A stretch of 38,798 bases of DNA from assembly GCA_963621575.1 (NCBI GenBank), contig CAVFEH010000019.1, positions 1 to 38,798 on the forward strand, given 5' to 3'. A program made the translations under genes and the position numbers. Under the pieces are notes generated by a model. It did no database searches. It was given only the letters and a program-made list of their open reading frames with translations, and was not told the origin of the DNA. This DNA is from UBA1724 sp963621575 (GTDB lineage Bacteria > Verrucomicrobiota > Lentisphaeria > Oligosphaerales > Oligosphaeraceae). Numbering within the stretch: the first letter of the stretch is position 1; each line of letters starts with the position of its first letter. Shown here piece by piece: positions 1 through 8,000 of this stretch.

Positions 1-774
1 GGACTTGATGGCGATGAACCGGATAATGATGTGGGGCATCCCGAAGTAGCCCAGTCCCCAGGCCAATCCGGAGACGATGGTGGGCACGTCGGTGAAGTTG
101 TCCCAGAGTCCGCCGGGGAGGCACTGTGCCTCGGGGGCGATGGTCTCGAGAGTGAAGACGGCGAAGAGGGGTGCCAGGAACATGGCCCCGATGACCAGGA
201 GTCCCTGGAAGAAGTCGGTCCAGCAGACTGCGGAGAATCCGCCAAGGAAGGTATATCCGACGATTACGAGGGCGGCCAGATACATCGCAATGTTGGAGTC
301 CATTCCCGTGATCTTGTTGAACAGCGTTCCGCAGGCTTTGACGCTGGAGGCGGAATAGATGGTGTACGCCACCAGGAAAACGATGGCGCAGATCACCTGG
401 AGGGCGTGGGATTTCGCCAGGAAGCGGTTGGAGAGGAACTGGGGGATGGTGATGGAATCCCCGAAGGTCACGGAGAACTTCCGGAGTCGTGGCGCCTCGA
501 AGATCCAGCTGAGGCTGTATCCCAGGGCCAGTCCGACGGGAATCCACACCTGCCCCATGCCCTTGCAGTAGATGGCGGTGGGCAGTCCCATGAGGACCCA
601 GGCACTCATGTCGGAGGCGCCTGCGGAGAGGGCGGAGACCCAGGCGCCCATCTTCCGGTCGCCAAGGAAGTAGGTCTTTTCACCGCCATTCCGGTCCTTG
701 ATGAAGAAGTAGATGCCGATGGACAACATGAACAGCAAATAGACGACAAATGCTAGGGGTTCCTGAAAAGACAT
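1..774 (-). CDS. Sodium:solute symporter, PutP-like (C-terminal part outside window)
   Basis: The 258 visible codons are the N-terminal half of an SSS-family Na+-coupled transporter of the inner membrane, closest in pattern to the Na+/proline symporter PutP. Residues 48-65 read ALSAGASDMSAWVLMGLP, the hallmark of PutP transmembrane segment II; Asp55 and Ser57 fall at the same numbers as the Na+-binding residues known in E. coli PutP. Several hydrophobic segments follow, and the visible end (LGYFGMPHIIIRF) is also PutP-like. The ATG at 774-772 gives a normal PutP N-terminus; no clear Shine-Dalgarno precedes it. The gene is last in a minus-strand run, 62 bases after the fumarase beta gene, and continues past position 1. 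Proline is the likeliest substrate, but this cannot be proved from half a protein. Confidence 0.9.
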   Translation of the reverse strand, partial: MSFQEPLAFVVYLLFMLSIGIYFFIKDRNGGEKTYFLGDRKMGAWVSALSAGASDMSAWVLMGLPTAIYCKGMGQVWIPVGLALGYSLSWIFEAPRLRKFSVTFGDSITIPQFLSNRFLAKSHALQVICAIVFLVAYTIYSASSVKACGTLFNKITGMDSNIAMYLAALVIVGYTFLGGFSAVCWTDFFQGLLVIGAMFLAPLFAVFTLETIAPEAQCLPGGLWDNFTDVPTIVSGLAWGLGYFGMPHIIIRFIAIKS

Positions 775-836
775 GGGGAGATGTGTGTGGGTTTGGGGAT
801 GGATTGCTGCAAATTCACAAAAGGGGCTTGCCGGGT

Positions 837-1412
837 CTACCGGACAGGGCGGGACTGCTCCAGGATGCGTTCGTGGAGGCTCGCGCCGTTGGCGTCCATC
901 GTGACGATGGCAGGGAAGTCCTTGACCTCCAGACACCAAATGGCCTCGGGGGAGCCGAACTCCTCCAGAAAAAAGACATTCTTCACGCGGAGAATGGCGG
1001 CCGCCAGCACCTGTGCGGCGCCGCCCACGGCAGAGAGGTATACCGCGCCCTGCGTCCGGAGGGCGTCGCGGGTGGCCTGGCCCATGCCGCCCTTGCCAAG
1101 GATGGCGCGGACGCCGTAGCGCCGGATGACCTCGGCCTGGTATGGCTCCTCACGCGCGGAGGTCGTGGGGCCGGCCGCGGTAATGCGCCAGCCTCCGTCC
1201 TGGGGGACCACCACGGGGCCACAGTGGTAGATGGCGCTCCCGCGCAGATCGAGTCCCCCGGGCAGTCCACGGGGAGTGTCGCCGCCGGCGAGGAATTTGT
1301 GGGCCGCGTCGCGGGCGGTGTAGAGTGTACCGTTGAGGAGCACCTGGTCACCCAGGGACAGCACCCGCACGTCGGCCTCGGAAAGAGGGAGATTCAAGAC
1401 CTTCTGCGACAT
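837..1412 (-). CDS. Class I fumarate hydratase, beta subunit (C-terminal-type domain)
   Basis: This 191-residue protein matches the beta subunit of two-subunit Fe-S fumarases and the related L-tartrate dehydratase (TtdB/FumA C-terminal domain), which interconvert fumarate and malate. Visible family motifs are YTARDAAH (residues 31-38), HCGP (63-66), GPTTSAR (81-87) and GKGGM (106-110). Length is normal for a stand-alone beta subunit. The start at 1412 (MSQKVLNLPL) was chosen because homologues begin there; the reading frame stays open upstream but only through the ftsB shadow. The Fe-S-carrying alpha subunit is not adjacent, which is unusual since the two are normally neighbours. It lies 19 bases after ftsB, apparently as part of the same transcript. 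L(+)-tartrate dehydratase beta is the main alternative. Confidence 0.87.
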   Translation of the reverse strand: MSQKVLNLPLSEADVRVLSLGDQVLLNGTLYTARDAAHKFLAGGDTPRGLPGGLDLRGSAIYHCGPVVVPQDGGWRITAAGPTTSAREEPYQAEVIRRYGVRAILGKGGMGQATRDALRTQGAVYLSAVGGAAQVLAAAILRVKNVFFLEEFGSPEAIWCLEVKDFPAIVTMDANGASLHERILEQSRPVR

Positions 1413-1431
1413 TTCCGGAGTGCTCCCGCCG

Positions 1432-1737
1432 TCAGGGCTTCCCGTGGGAGTCCGTGGTCTCCTGGCGGGGGATCTGGTAGATGACCTCGCCGGGCTTCGC
1501 CAGATTGAACTTGTCGCGCGCCACCTCCTCGATGGTCGCACGGTCGCCGGAGCGGAGCCGTTCAATCTTTGCGTCGCGCTCCTGGACCTCCTTTTCCAGC
1601 CGCTCCACCTGCGCCTGGAGCTCCCGGAGCTCCTCCTTCAGGCTTCCGTACTCAGCCACCGGGGGCACCCAGAACACCGCCGCAAGAATCACCAGGATGA
1701 CCAGCAGAAGAAGAATGATGATCTGGTAGGGCTTCAT
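1432..1737 (-). CDS. ftsB: Septum formation initiator protein FtsB/DivIC
   Basis: A 101-residue bitopic membrane protein. Residues 4-26 form one hydrophobic helix, residues 32-66 are a heptad-rich coiled coil (LKEELRELQAQVERLEKEV), and the C-terminal part contains the family signature EEVARDKFNLAKPGEVIYQI. FtsB/DivIC bridges FtsL and FtsQ in the division site complex and helps activate septal peptidoglycan synthesis. Size and topology are normal. It sits 35 bases downstream of a GT2 glycosyltransferase and 19 bases upstream of the fumarase beta gene on the minus strand. Two short hydrophilic tail residues after the domain (HGKP end) are not conserved. Confidence 0.87.
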   Translation of the reverse strand: MKPYQIIILLLLVILVILAAVFWVPPVAEYGSLKEELRELQAQVERLEKEVQERDAKIERLRSGDRATIEEVARDKFNLAKPGEVIYQIPRQETTDSHGKP

Positions 1738-1772
1738 GGTTGGCAGAAGAAAGGAGGGAACGGCTCTTCAGG

Positions 1773-2459
1773 CTACTTCAGGAGGTTGTATTTGAGGATG
1801 TACCAGAGGGCGGCCACGCCGTCGCGCCAGCCGATCTTCTTTCCCTGGTCGTAGGGCCTGGGAACGTAGTGGATGGGGGTCTCCACGATGCGGGCTTTTG
1901 CCCTGGCGAGCTTCGCGGTGACCTCGGGTTCAAAACCGAAACGATTGCATTCCAGCTGGAAGCCCTTGAAAAGATCGGCGCGGATCATCTTGTAGCAGGT
2001 CTCCATGTCGGTGAGATGGAGATTCGCACAGAAGTTGGAGAATCCGGTGAGCCACTGGTTGCCCTTCACGTGCCAGAAGGAGTCCACCAGGTGCGTGGGG
2101 TTGGAGTACCGGGAGCCAAAGACCGCATCTGCCTCGCCATTCTGGATATGCTGGAGCATTCCGGGGAATTCGGAGGGGGAGTATTCCAGATCGGCGTCCT
2201 GGATAATCACCACCTCGCCGGTGAGACGGGCCTGGGCCGTGCGGATCGCGGCGCCCTTCCCCTGGTTCTTCTCATGACGGCAGAGCACCAGATCGCCGGA
2301 CGGCGGAAGGCCCTCCAGCACCTCCCTGGTGCCGTCGGTGGAACAGTCGTCCACCACCAGAATCTCGAGGTCGGGCACACCGCAGGACCGCACCGCGTCG
2401 ATGACGGAGGCCACGGTGTTCACTTCGTTGTAAACGGGGATGATGACGGAGAGCTTCAT
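1773..2459 (-). CDS. Family 2 glycosyltransferase, dolichol/polyprenyl-phosphate sugar synthase type
   Basis: The 228-residue protein is a compact GT-A fold glycosyltransferase. It has the N-terminal nucleotide-sugar fold VIIPVYNE, the VDDCSTDGT motif at 36-44 and the metal-binding DAD at 88-90, followed by GSRY and CYKMIRADLF segments typical of DPM1/polyprenyl-phosphate glycosyltransferases. No C-terminal membrane helices are present, so it is the soluble DPM1-like form that charges a lipid carrier with mannose or glucose. The start MKLSVIIPVY at 2459 overlaps the stop of the upstream carboxypeptidase gene (ATGA), indicating translational coupling. The sugar donor and acceptor cannot be deduced. 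Confidence 0.87.
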   Translation of the reverse strand: MKLSVIIPVYNEVNTVASVIDAVRSCGVPDLEILVVDDCSTDGTREVLEGLPPSGDLVLCRHEKNQGKGAAIRTAQARLTGEVVIIQDADLEYSPSEFPGMLQHIQNGEADAVFGSRYSNPTHLVDSFWHVKGNQWLTGFSNFCANLHLTDMETCYKMIRADLFKGFQLECNRFGFEPEVTAKLARAKARIVETPIHYVPRPYDQGKKIGWRDGVAALWYILKYNLLK

Positions 2460-3607
2460 TCTTGATAAGACCACTCCAGAATCTGCTTGGCCAGTTCGTC
2501 ACGCCGCTTTCCCCGGTCGCTTCCCTGCACGCCCATGAGCACCACCATGCGATTCTTTCCCTGACGGTTGCAGGTGACCACGATGCAATATCCCGCGCCG
2601 TCCGTGAAACCAGTCTTCATGCCATTGACCCCGGGGACCTTTCCACGGAGGAGCTTGTTGGTGGAATGCACATCGAAGGGATTCTTCTTGTCTGCGCGAA
2701 TGCGTCCCTGGGTGGTGGCGGCCCACTTCCGGATGGCGGCGTAGTGCATGTCGCGGATGGCAAGATAGGCCACCTCCAGAGCGCTGCCGGTATTCTCCTG
2801 GCGCGTCTGCTGGGTGACCACGGGGAGGCCGTGGGGATTCAGGAAATGCATGCCATTGAGGCCCAGCTCCCGGGCGCGGCGGTTCATCGTCGCGGGAAAA
2901 TCTTCGGGGTGGTTCTGGGAGAGGTAGCGGGAGACCACATACGCGCAGTCGTTGGCGCTGCAAACCATCATGCACATGAGCAGCTCGTCCAAAGTGTAGG
3001 TCTCTCCGGCATCCAGATAAACGCCATTGATCTTCTTGTTGCGGAAGTACTTCCGGTCCTCGGCGGTGATGGCGACCCGGGTGTCCAGGGAGACCTCGGG
3101 ATGGCCCTCGACGTATTCCATGAGGAGCATGGAGGTCATCAACTTGGAGAGAGAGGCGATGGGGTAGCTTTTCGCGGCATCCTTCTGCCAGAGGATGGCG
3201 TTGGCATCCAGGTCGACCACCACACCGGAGCGGACCTCCTTCATAAGAGTCGCCAATCGGTTGGGAAGCGCCTTCTCCGCATTCTTGAAGAAGCCGTTGT
3301 AGTAGGCAGGAGGCATGCCGGCCTTCTGGGGAGGCGCCACGACCGGCTGCTGCGGCTGCTGGACAGCGGGAGTCCGGGAGGGTGCGGGAACCTGGCCCGC
3401 GGGCGCGGGAACCTGGGGCTGTCCGGGTGGCGCAGTGACCTGCGCGGGTGGCGCAGTAACCACGCGTCCGGAGTCCTGGGCGGGAGCGTCCTTCGGAGCT
3501 CCTCCGTCGCGTCCACAGCCCTTTCCCGCGACGACGAGGATGGCCACCTGGAGGACCATGATGACCACGAAGAGAAGAAAGACAACGATTTTGCTGTTGC
3601 TACGCAT
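2456..3607 (-). CDS. D-alanyl-D-alanine carboxypeptidase (peptidase S11, DacA-like)
   Basis: This 383-residue penicillin-binding protein trims the terminal D-Ala from peptidoglycan pentapeptides. All three active-site motifs are present: SLSK at 152-155 (nucleophile Ser152, Lys155), SAN at 217-219 and KTG at 331-333. Residues 7-28 form an uncleaved N-terminal membrane anchor, and about 35-100 is a Pro/Ala/Gln-rich linker. This differs from classical DacA, which has a cleaved signal and a C-terminal amphipathic anchor. The protein ends shortly after the catalytic domain, so the C-terminal PBP5 beta domain is missing. The start at 3607 overlaps the pcnB stop by 8 bases and was chosen because it gives the membrane anchor; the frame is open much further upstream only as a shadow of pcnB. 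Confidence 0.9.
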   Translation of the reverse strand: MRSNSKIVVFLLFVVIMVLQVAILVVAGKGCGRDGGAPKDAPAQDSGRVVTAPPAQVTAPPGQPQVPAPAGQVPAPSRTPAVQQPQQPVVAPPQKAGMPPAYYNGFFKNAEKALPNRLATLMKEVRSGVVVDLDANAILWQKDAAKSYPIASLSKLMTSMLLMEYVEGHPEVSLDTRVAITAEDRKYFRNKKINGVYLDAGETYTLDELLMCMMVCSANDCAYVVSRYLSQNHPEDFPATMNRRARELGLNGMHFLNPHGLPVVTQQTRQENTGSALEVAYLAIRDMHYAAIRKWAATTQGRIRADKKNPFDVHSTNKLLRGKVPGVNGMKTGFTDGAGYCIVVTCNRQGKNRMVVLMGVQGSDRGKRRDELAKQILEWSYQE

Positions 3608-5312
3608 TGCCGAAGGTGATGGAATCCGTGAGGGGAGGCAGTTTGCGGTTTTTCCCGTTTTTCTTGCCCTTGGGGGGCTCCTCTGGTAGGAACACGGGGG
3701 CCTTGAAGAAGGAATCCGACGGCGGAGGCGGAGGCGTCTCCACGACGGGAGTGAATGCCGGATCGGGCCCCTCGGTGGTCTCCAGATGGAGCGCGGGGGA
3801 ATTCTCCGGCGCCAGGGGGGATTCCTTTCGGGCGGCGGTCTTCTTGCGCCGATCGGGGCGCTTTCCGGGCTCCTTGGCGGAGGAGTCTGCCGCGGCCCCG
3901 TCCTTGGGGCCCCGGGACTTCCGGGAGGCAGGGGCATCCTTGCGGGAGGCGGTCTTGGCGCGGGGGCCGGAGACCAGGGGGACCAATCCGGGGAAGCGGG
4001 GATCCATGGCCGATTCCTCAGAAACCTGCGTGGCCGGCGCATCTACAGTCTCCTCTCCGGCGGCCAAGGCCTCTGTGCGGCCTTCGCGCTCCTCCACATC
4101 CCAGTTCTCCTCCTGGCTGCCGAAACGCGGGGAGAGCTCGGGGAGATCCGCCAGGAGTTTCCGGTCCCAGCCAAAGAGCTGCACCAGCAACGCCACCAGC
4201 GCGCGGCCATAACGGTATTCGGCGTGGTTCATGAAACGAAGCTGGACGGGCTTCTTCAGGAGTCGGGGCACCAGTCCCACGATCTGCAGGACGCGATAGA
4301 AAAGGAGTTTCGGCACCACGACGCCCTGGAAGACCAGGTGCAGGGCCTGGTGTGCAACGGGATCGGAGGCGGCATTTCCCTCCCAGAAATCGCTGGGGCT
4401 CTCGGGATTGAGGGCGCTCATCAGGAAGGGCAGCGCCATCGTGGAGAGCGCCAGCCCCCGGGAGTTGGAGTAGCGGCCGCGACGCATGGCATCGCCACGA
4501 AGCTTCAGGAGATGCCGCATCATGACGCCCTCCTGCTCCTCCCAGGCCTCGTCAACCACAGGCAGGAAGTGCTGGAGGAACCCCGTCTCGTGCATTACCT
4601 GGAAAGTGCAGTCGCAGGCGGGATTCGCCAGGAGCTTCAGGAGCTCCTCGAAGAGCCGCGGCGCGCTGGCAAGCTGGATTTCCTGGCACTTTCCACGAAT
4701 CACGGACTCCAGATTCCTCTCCAGACGAAAACCACACTGTCCCACCAGTTTCAGGGCGCGCAGCATCCGGACGGGGTCCTCCTCCATACGGAGAGTGGGA
4801 TCGCCCACGCAGCGCACGACGCCGTCCCGCAGATCCTGGTATCCACCCGTGAAATCAATGACACCACGCTCGCCGGCGACATCCAGGTAGAGGGCATTGA
4901 CGGTGAAATCGCGGCGTTTCACATCGTCCTCAAGGGTTCCGAAGCAGTTGTCGTTCCAGATGATGGGGCCGTCCTCGTGCTTCCGTCCCTGGCGCTCCTT
5001 CTCATTGGGGGTGCGACGGAAGGTTGAGACCTCGTAAATATCGCCGCCGGCGTAGACGTGTGCCAGGCGGAAGCGGCGCCCGATGACGTGGCAGCGGCGG
5101 CGTCCAAAAACCTTCCGGACCTCCTCGGGGGTGGCGCTGGTGGAGATGTCATAGTCCTTGGGAGTCTTTCCCAAAAGGAGGTCGCGCACCGCGCCCCCCA
5201 CGATATAGGCTTCGAATCCCGCCTTGGAGAGTTCCCGCACCACGGAAACCGGCGTAGGAGACACCTTTTTCAGGAGATCCTCCAGGACTTGCTTGGAAAT
5301 CGTCTGCGTCAT
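3600..5312 (-). CDS. pcnB: Poly(A) polymerase, PcnB type (class II tRNA nucleotidyltransferase superfamily)
   Basis: The 570-residue protein has the nucleotidyltransferase head with VGGAVRDLLLG (38-48), the catalytic KDYDIST region (Asp54 and Asp56 by position) and the RRDFTVNALY segment. GRRFRLAHV at 78-86 and DNCFGTLEDD are diagnostic of PcnB rather than of CCA-adding enzymes. Family role: adding 3' poly(A) tails that promote RNA decay. From about residue 410 the protein is a low-complexity tail rich in Lys, Arg, Ala, Ser and Pro, with a final PPPPP run and a basic KGKKNGKNRK patch; such basic tails plausibly bind RNA. It heads the compact minus-strand run and overlaps the carboxypeptidase start. 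A dual CCA/poly(A) function cannot be excluded from sequence alone. Confidence 0.87.
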   Translation of the reverse strand: MTQTISKQVLEDLLKKVSPTPVSVVRELSKAGFEAYIVGGAVRDLLLGKTPKDYDISTSATPEEVRKVFGRRRCHVIGRRFRLAHVYAGGDIYEVSTFRRTPNEKERQGRKHEDGPIIWNDNCFGTLEDDVKRRDFTVNALYLDVAGERGVIDFTGGYQDLRDGVVRCVGDPTLRMEEDPVRMLRALKLVGQCGFRLERNLESVIRGKCQEIQLASAPRLFEELLKLLANPACDCTFQVMHETGFLQHFLPVVDEAWEEQEGVMMRHLLKLRGDAMRRGRYSNSRGLALSTMALPFLMSALNPESPSDFWEGNAASDPVAHQALHLVFQGVVVPKLLFYRVLQIVGLVPRLLKKPVQLRFMNHAEYRYGRALVALLVQLFGWDRKLLADLPELSPRFGSQEENWDVEEREGRTEALAAGEETVDAPATQVSEESAMDPRFPGLVPLVSGPRAKTASRKDAPASRKSRGPKDGAAADSSAKEPGKRPDRRKKTAARKESPLAPENSPALHLETTEGPDPAFTPVVETPPPPPSDSFFKAPVFLPEEPPKGKKNGKNRKLPPLTDSITFGNA

Positions 5313-5520
5313 TGCGTCATGCGAATCCCCCGGAGGGGAGCTCTCTTGCGGCAGATCGGGAGAGCGGCCGTGTCCACAGACCGGCTCTTCGTCTTGCCAG
5401 CCAGTGTGCTCCGGAGGGAAGGGGAAAGGGGGAAAAAAGGAATTCAGCGGACGGCGGCCCCTCGCAATCCACCGGGATGCGCTGCCGGGCCCATCGCGTG
5501 CGTGCGCGACGAAGCGCCGC

Positions 5521-6144
5521 CTAAAAGAGCGTCGGCTGCGACACGGGGGCGAAGGAGCGCCGATGAATGGGGCAAGGCCCCAGGGTGTTCAGCGCCTCCA
5601 GGTGCTCCGCGGTGCCGTAGCCCTTGTTCTTCGCGAAGCCGTACCCCGGGTATTTGCCCTCCATCTCCTCCATGAAGGCATCGCGGAAGGTCTTTGCCAG
5701 AATGCTGGCGGCGGCGATGGAGGCGGAGCGGGCGTCGCCCTTCACCAGGAAAGTGGCGGGAATGGGGAATGGCTGGAAGGCCAGCCCGTCTATCAGGGCG
5801 GCCATTGGCGCGGGCTCCCCCAGGCGGGTGACGGCCTCGCGCATGGCGTCCTGGGTGGCCCGAAGGATGTTCATCCGGTCAATCTGCTCCGGCGAACGCT
5901 GGACAATGGCGTACCGGACCCGGGAATCCGCCTTCAACGCCTCGGCCAGCTGCGTCCGGCGGTGCTCCGTCAACTTTTTGGAGTCATTGACGGGGATGGA
6001 GAATTCCTCCGGCGGGAGCGGGAGAATCACCGCCGCCACCACCACGGGACCCGCCAGGGGCCCCCGCCCCACTTCGTCCACACCCGCGATCGGCCGCACA
6101 CCGAGGGCGAGTTCCTGGGAGAAGGGGTCGGCAATTCCGCTCAT
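5521..6144 (-). CDS. rnhB: Ribonuclease HII
   Basis: This 207-residue enzyme cleaves the RNA strand of RNA-DNA hybrids and single ribonucleotides embedded in DNA. The signature DEVGRG at 23-28 supplies the first two acidic catalytic residues; NDSKKLTE and the later IDGLAF and SIAAASILAK segments are also typical. Length is normal. It follows rplS in the conserved rpsP-trmD-rplS-rnhB order, but a strong terminator (6188-6223) lies between, just 44 bases before this ATG, so it may depend on read-through or a separate weak promoter. A second type 2 RNase H (RNase HIII) is encoded at 32017-32973. Confidence 0.95.
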   Translation of the reverse strand: MSGIADPFSQELALGVRPIAGVDEVGRGPLAGPVVVAAVILPLPPEEFSIPVNDSKKLTEHRRTQLAEALKADSRVRYAIVQRSPEQIDRMNILRATQDAMREAVTRLGEPAPMAALIDGLAFQPFPIPATFLVKGDARSASIAAASILAKTFRDAFMEEMEGKYPGYGFAKNKGYGTAEHLEALNTLGPCPIHRRSFAPVSQPTLF

Positions 6145-6447
6145 GGGGGGGGAAAAGAGGTGGCGGAGCTTTGGGAAAGGGGGAAAACGAAAAAGGCACG
6201 GGGCCCGGGGGACCTAGTGCCTTCTTCAAGAAAGAGAGCTATGCCTGAGACTCTCTCCCGCGCTTCCGGGGAAAGAGGAAGAGAAGTCGGAGGGAGGCAG
6301 GCCCGTGGAGAGAAATATCGAATCCGCGGGGACGCCCCGCCAGAGCCCCTGCCCTGAAGAATGACGCGCGGGGCGTTCGTCCAAAAAGCGGGGGAACCCC
6401 GGGAGGGGGGGACGGCGGGACCCCGAAGGGAATCCCGGCGCGAGAAA
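6145..6447. other. Intergenic region between rplS and rnhB
   Basis: These 303 bases hold no gene that I can support. The rplS-distal end carries a strong rho-independent terminator (listed separately). Just after the rplS stop, on the minus strand, there is a GC-rich stretch able to form a short hairpin with a CTTC loop (around 6415-6435), without a following T-run. No tRNA or convincing small ORF is visible. Confidence 0.6.
6188..6223 (-). terminator. Rho-independent terminator after rplS
   Basis: On the minus strand AAGGCAC (6223-6217) pairs with GTGCCTT (6199-6193), with further GC pairing inside, and a T-run follows. It ends the rpsP-khpA-trmD-rplS transcript about 225 bases past the rplS stop. 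Confidence 0.75.
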
Positions 6448-6798
6448 CTATGCGCCGACTTCCCTGGACTTCACCTTGGCGGCTTTGCCGACCTGGCCAC
6501 GCAGATAATACAGCTTGGCGCGGCGGACGATGCCCTTGCGAGTCACCTTGAAGGAGGCCACGAGGGGGGAGTGCAGGGGCACGACACGCTCAACGCCCTG
6601 TCCGGCACGGACACGGCGGAGTGTGATGGACTCGGCAATGCCGCTGCCCTGGCGGGCGATGATCACGCCGGCGAAGCTCTGGACGCGTTCCTTGCCGCCT
6701 TCCTTGATGCGGAAGCCGACTTCCACGGTGTCGCCGATGCCCATCTCCGGCACATCGGTCTTCAGGTTCTCCTGACGAATCTTCTCGATGGTGTTCAT
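6448..6798 (-). CDS. rplS: 50S ribosomal protein bL19
   Basis: A 116-residue ribosomal protein at the 30S-50S interface. Family blocks are plain: IGDTVEVGFRIKEGGKERVQ, FAGVIIARQGSG, TLRRV and KLYYLRGQVGKAAKV. Length is normal. The ATG at 6798 has a good Shine-Dalgarno (AGGAG) at about nine bases. It is the last gene of the rpsP-khpA-trmD-rplS cluster, 52 bases after trmD, and is followed by a terminator. Confidence 0.97.
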   Translation of the reverse strand: MNTIEKIRQENLKTDVPEMGIGDTVEVGFRIKEGGKERVQSFAGVIIARQGSGIAESITLRRVRAGQGVERVVPLHSPLVASFKVTRKGIVRRAKLYYLRGQVGKAAKVKSREVGA

Positions 6799-6850
6799 GG
6801 TTAGGTTGCTCCTAAAAGTGTGTCGTATTCTTGCTCGTCAAACAAAAGTT

Positions 6851-7519
6851 TCACAGGATGTCCGGACGACGGCTCACAGTGCGCAGCACGCGCTGTTCCA
6901 GACGCCAGGCGGCGATTTCCTGGTGATTTCCCGAAAGGAGGATCTCGGGGACCCGCATGCCCTTGTAGTCCTCGGGGCGGGTGAATTGGGGATACTCCAG
7001 GAGAGGCTCGTTGCCGAAGGACTCCTCCTGGGAGGATTCGTCATTGCCCAAGGCGCCGGGCAGCAGCCGGATGACGGCGTCAGCCACCACGCTGGCGGCT
7101 ATGGCGCCGTTGGTCAGCACATAATCGCCGATGGAGAGTTCTTCATCCACCAGGCACTGCCGGACCCGTTCATCCACGCCCTCGTAGTGCCCGCAAACCA
7201 GAATCAGGTGGGGGAGAGCGGAGAGGCGCCGTGCAATGGGCTGGCAGAAGCGCTGGCCCTGCGGGGTCATGAGGACCACCCTGGCGTCGGGAGTCCGCAG
7301 ATCCTGGAGGCACTCGAAGAGGGGCTCCGGACGCAGCACCATTCCCGCGCCGCCGCCGTAGGGCTTGTCGTCCACCGTCTTGCGGGCGTCGTGGGTGTAG
7401 TCGCGCAGATCCACCAGCCGGAGGTCCACCACCCCTTCCTTCCATGCCCGTCCAATGACGGACTCCGAGAGGACGCCCTTGCAAAGGGCGGGGAAGAGAC
7501 TGACAATATCAATCCTCAT
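6851..7519 (-). CDS. trmD: tRNA (guanine-N1)-methyltransferase
   Basis: TrmD methylates G37 next to the anticodon of tRNAs reading CNN codons, using S-adenosylmethionine, and prevents +1 frameshifting. The trefoil-knot SAM site is clear: LILVCGHYEGVDERV and SIGDYVLTNGAIAA, with DAVIRLLPGALGN and EYPQFTRPEDY downstream. The start MRIDIVSLFP at 7519 gives the standard N-terminus of 222 residues; an in-frame ATG four codons earlier is less like the family. The order rpsP, KH protein, trmD, rplS is conserved in many bacteria, but the 84 bases between the KH gene and trmD leave no room for rimM. Confidence 0.96.
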   Translation of the reverse strand: MRIDIVSLFPALCKGVLSESVIGRAWKEGVVDLRLVDLRDYTHDARKTVDDKPYGGGAGMVLRPEPLFECLQDLRTPDARVVLMTPQGQRFCQPIARRLSALPHLILVCGHYEGVDERVRQCLVDEELSIGDYVLTNGAIAASVVADAVIRLLPGALGNDESSQEESFGNEPLLEYPQFTRPEDYKGMRVPEILLSGNHQEIAAWRLEQRVLRTVSRRPDIL

Positions 7520-7603
7520 AAGGCAGGGCATCAGAGAAGGTGGAGGTTGCGCCGGCGGCGCGTTTCAAGGAAGGGGGCGGGAAGGTTCCGTCCGGGGGGG
7601 GGA

Positions 7604-7987
7604 TCAGTCGTCCATCACATCCACGGTGATGCGCAGATGCTGTCTGGCTGCGGCGCTGGTGACCAGAGTCCGCAAGGCGGAGATCGTTTTTCCGCTCTTG
7701 CCGATGACCTTTCCGATATCCTTCTTGAAGCAATGGATCTGGATGATGGTGAGGTCTTCCTTCTCCGCAAGCCCCAGAGTGACCTCCTGGGGCTTGTCCA
7801 CCAGGGATGTGACCACATAGGAGACGAACTCCTGGAGGTTCTTGAGGTACTGGGGTGCGTTGTCGCCGGCGGGGGTCTCCCGGGCCGGGACCTCTTCGGG
7901 CGCGGGCATGTCATCCCTCATGGGAGGAAGGGCACCCGCCTCTTTGGCGTCGGCGCCGAAGAGTTTTTTCAGGAAAGAAAAAGCCAT
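7604..7987 (-). CDS. khpA: KH-domain RNA-binding protein KhpA, with N-terminal extension
   Basis: The C-terminal ~80 residues are a single KH domain with the IGKSGKT loop (GKSG at 96-99), as in the small KhpA/YlqC proteins encoded directly after rpsP in many bacteria. KhpA binds RNA, often with KhpB/EloR, and affects cell elongation and mRNA regulation in Gram-positives. This protein is 127 residues, longer than the usual 75-85: residues 1-45 form an extra acidic/proline-rich arm starting MAFSFLKKLFG, perhaps an amphipathic helix. It lies 13 bases after rpsP. The role of the extension is unknown. Confidence 0.87.
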   Translation of the reverse strand: MAFSFLKKLFGADAKEAGALPPMRDDMPAPEEVPARETPAGDNAPQYLKNLQEFVSYVVTSLVDKPQEVTLGLAEKEDLTIIQIHCFKKDIGKVIGKSGKTISALRTLVTSAAARQHLRITVDVMDD

Positions 7988-8000
7988 TTGGCTACGAATC

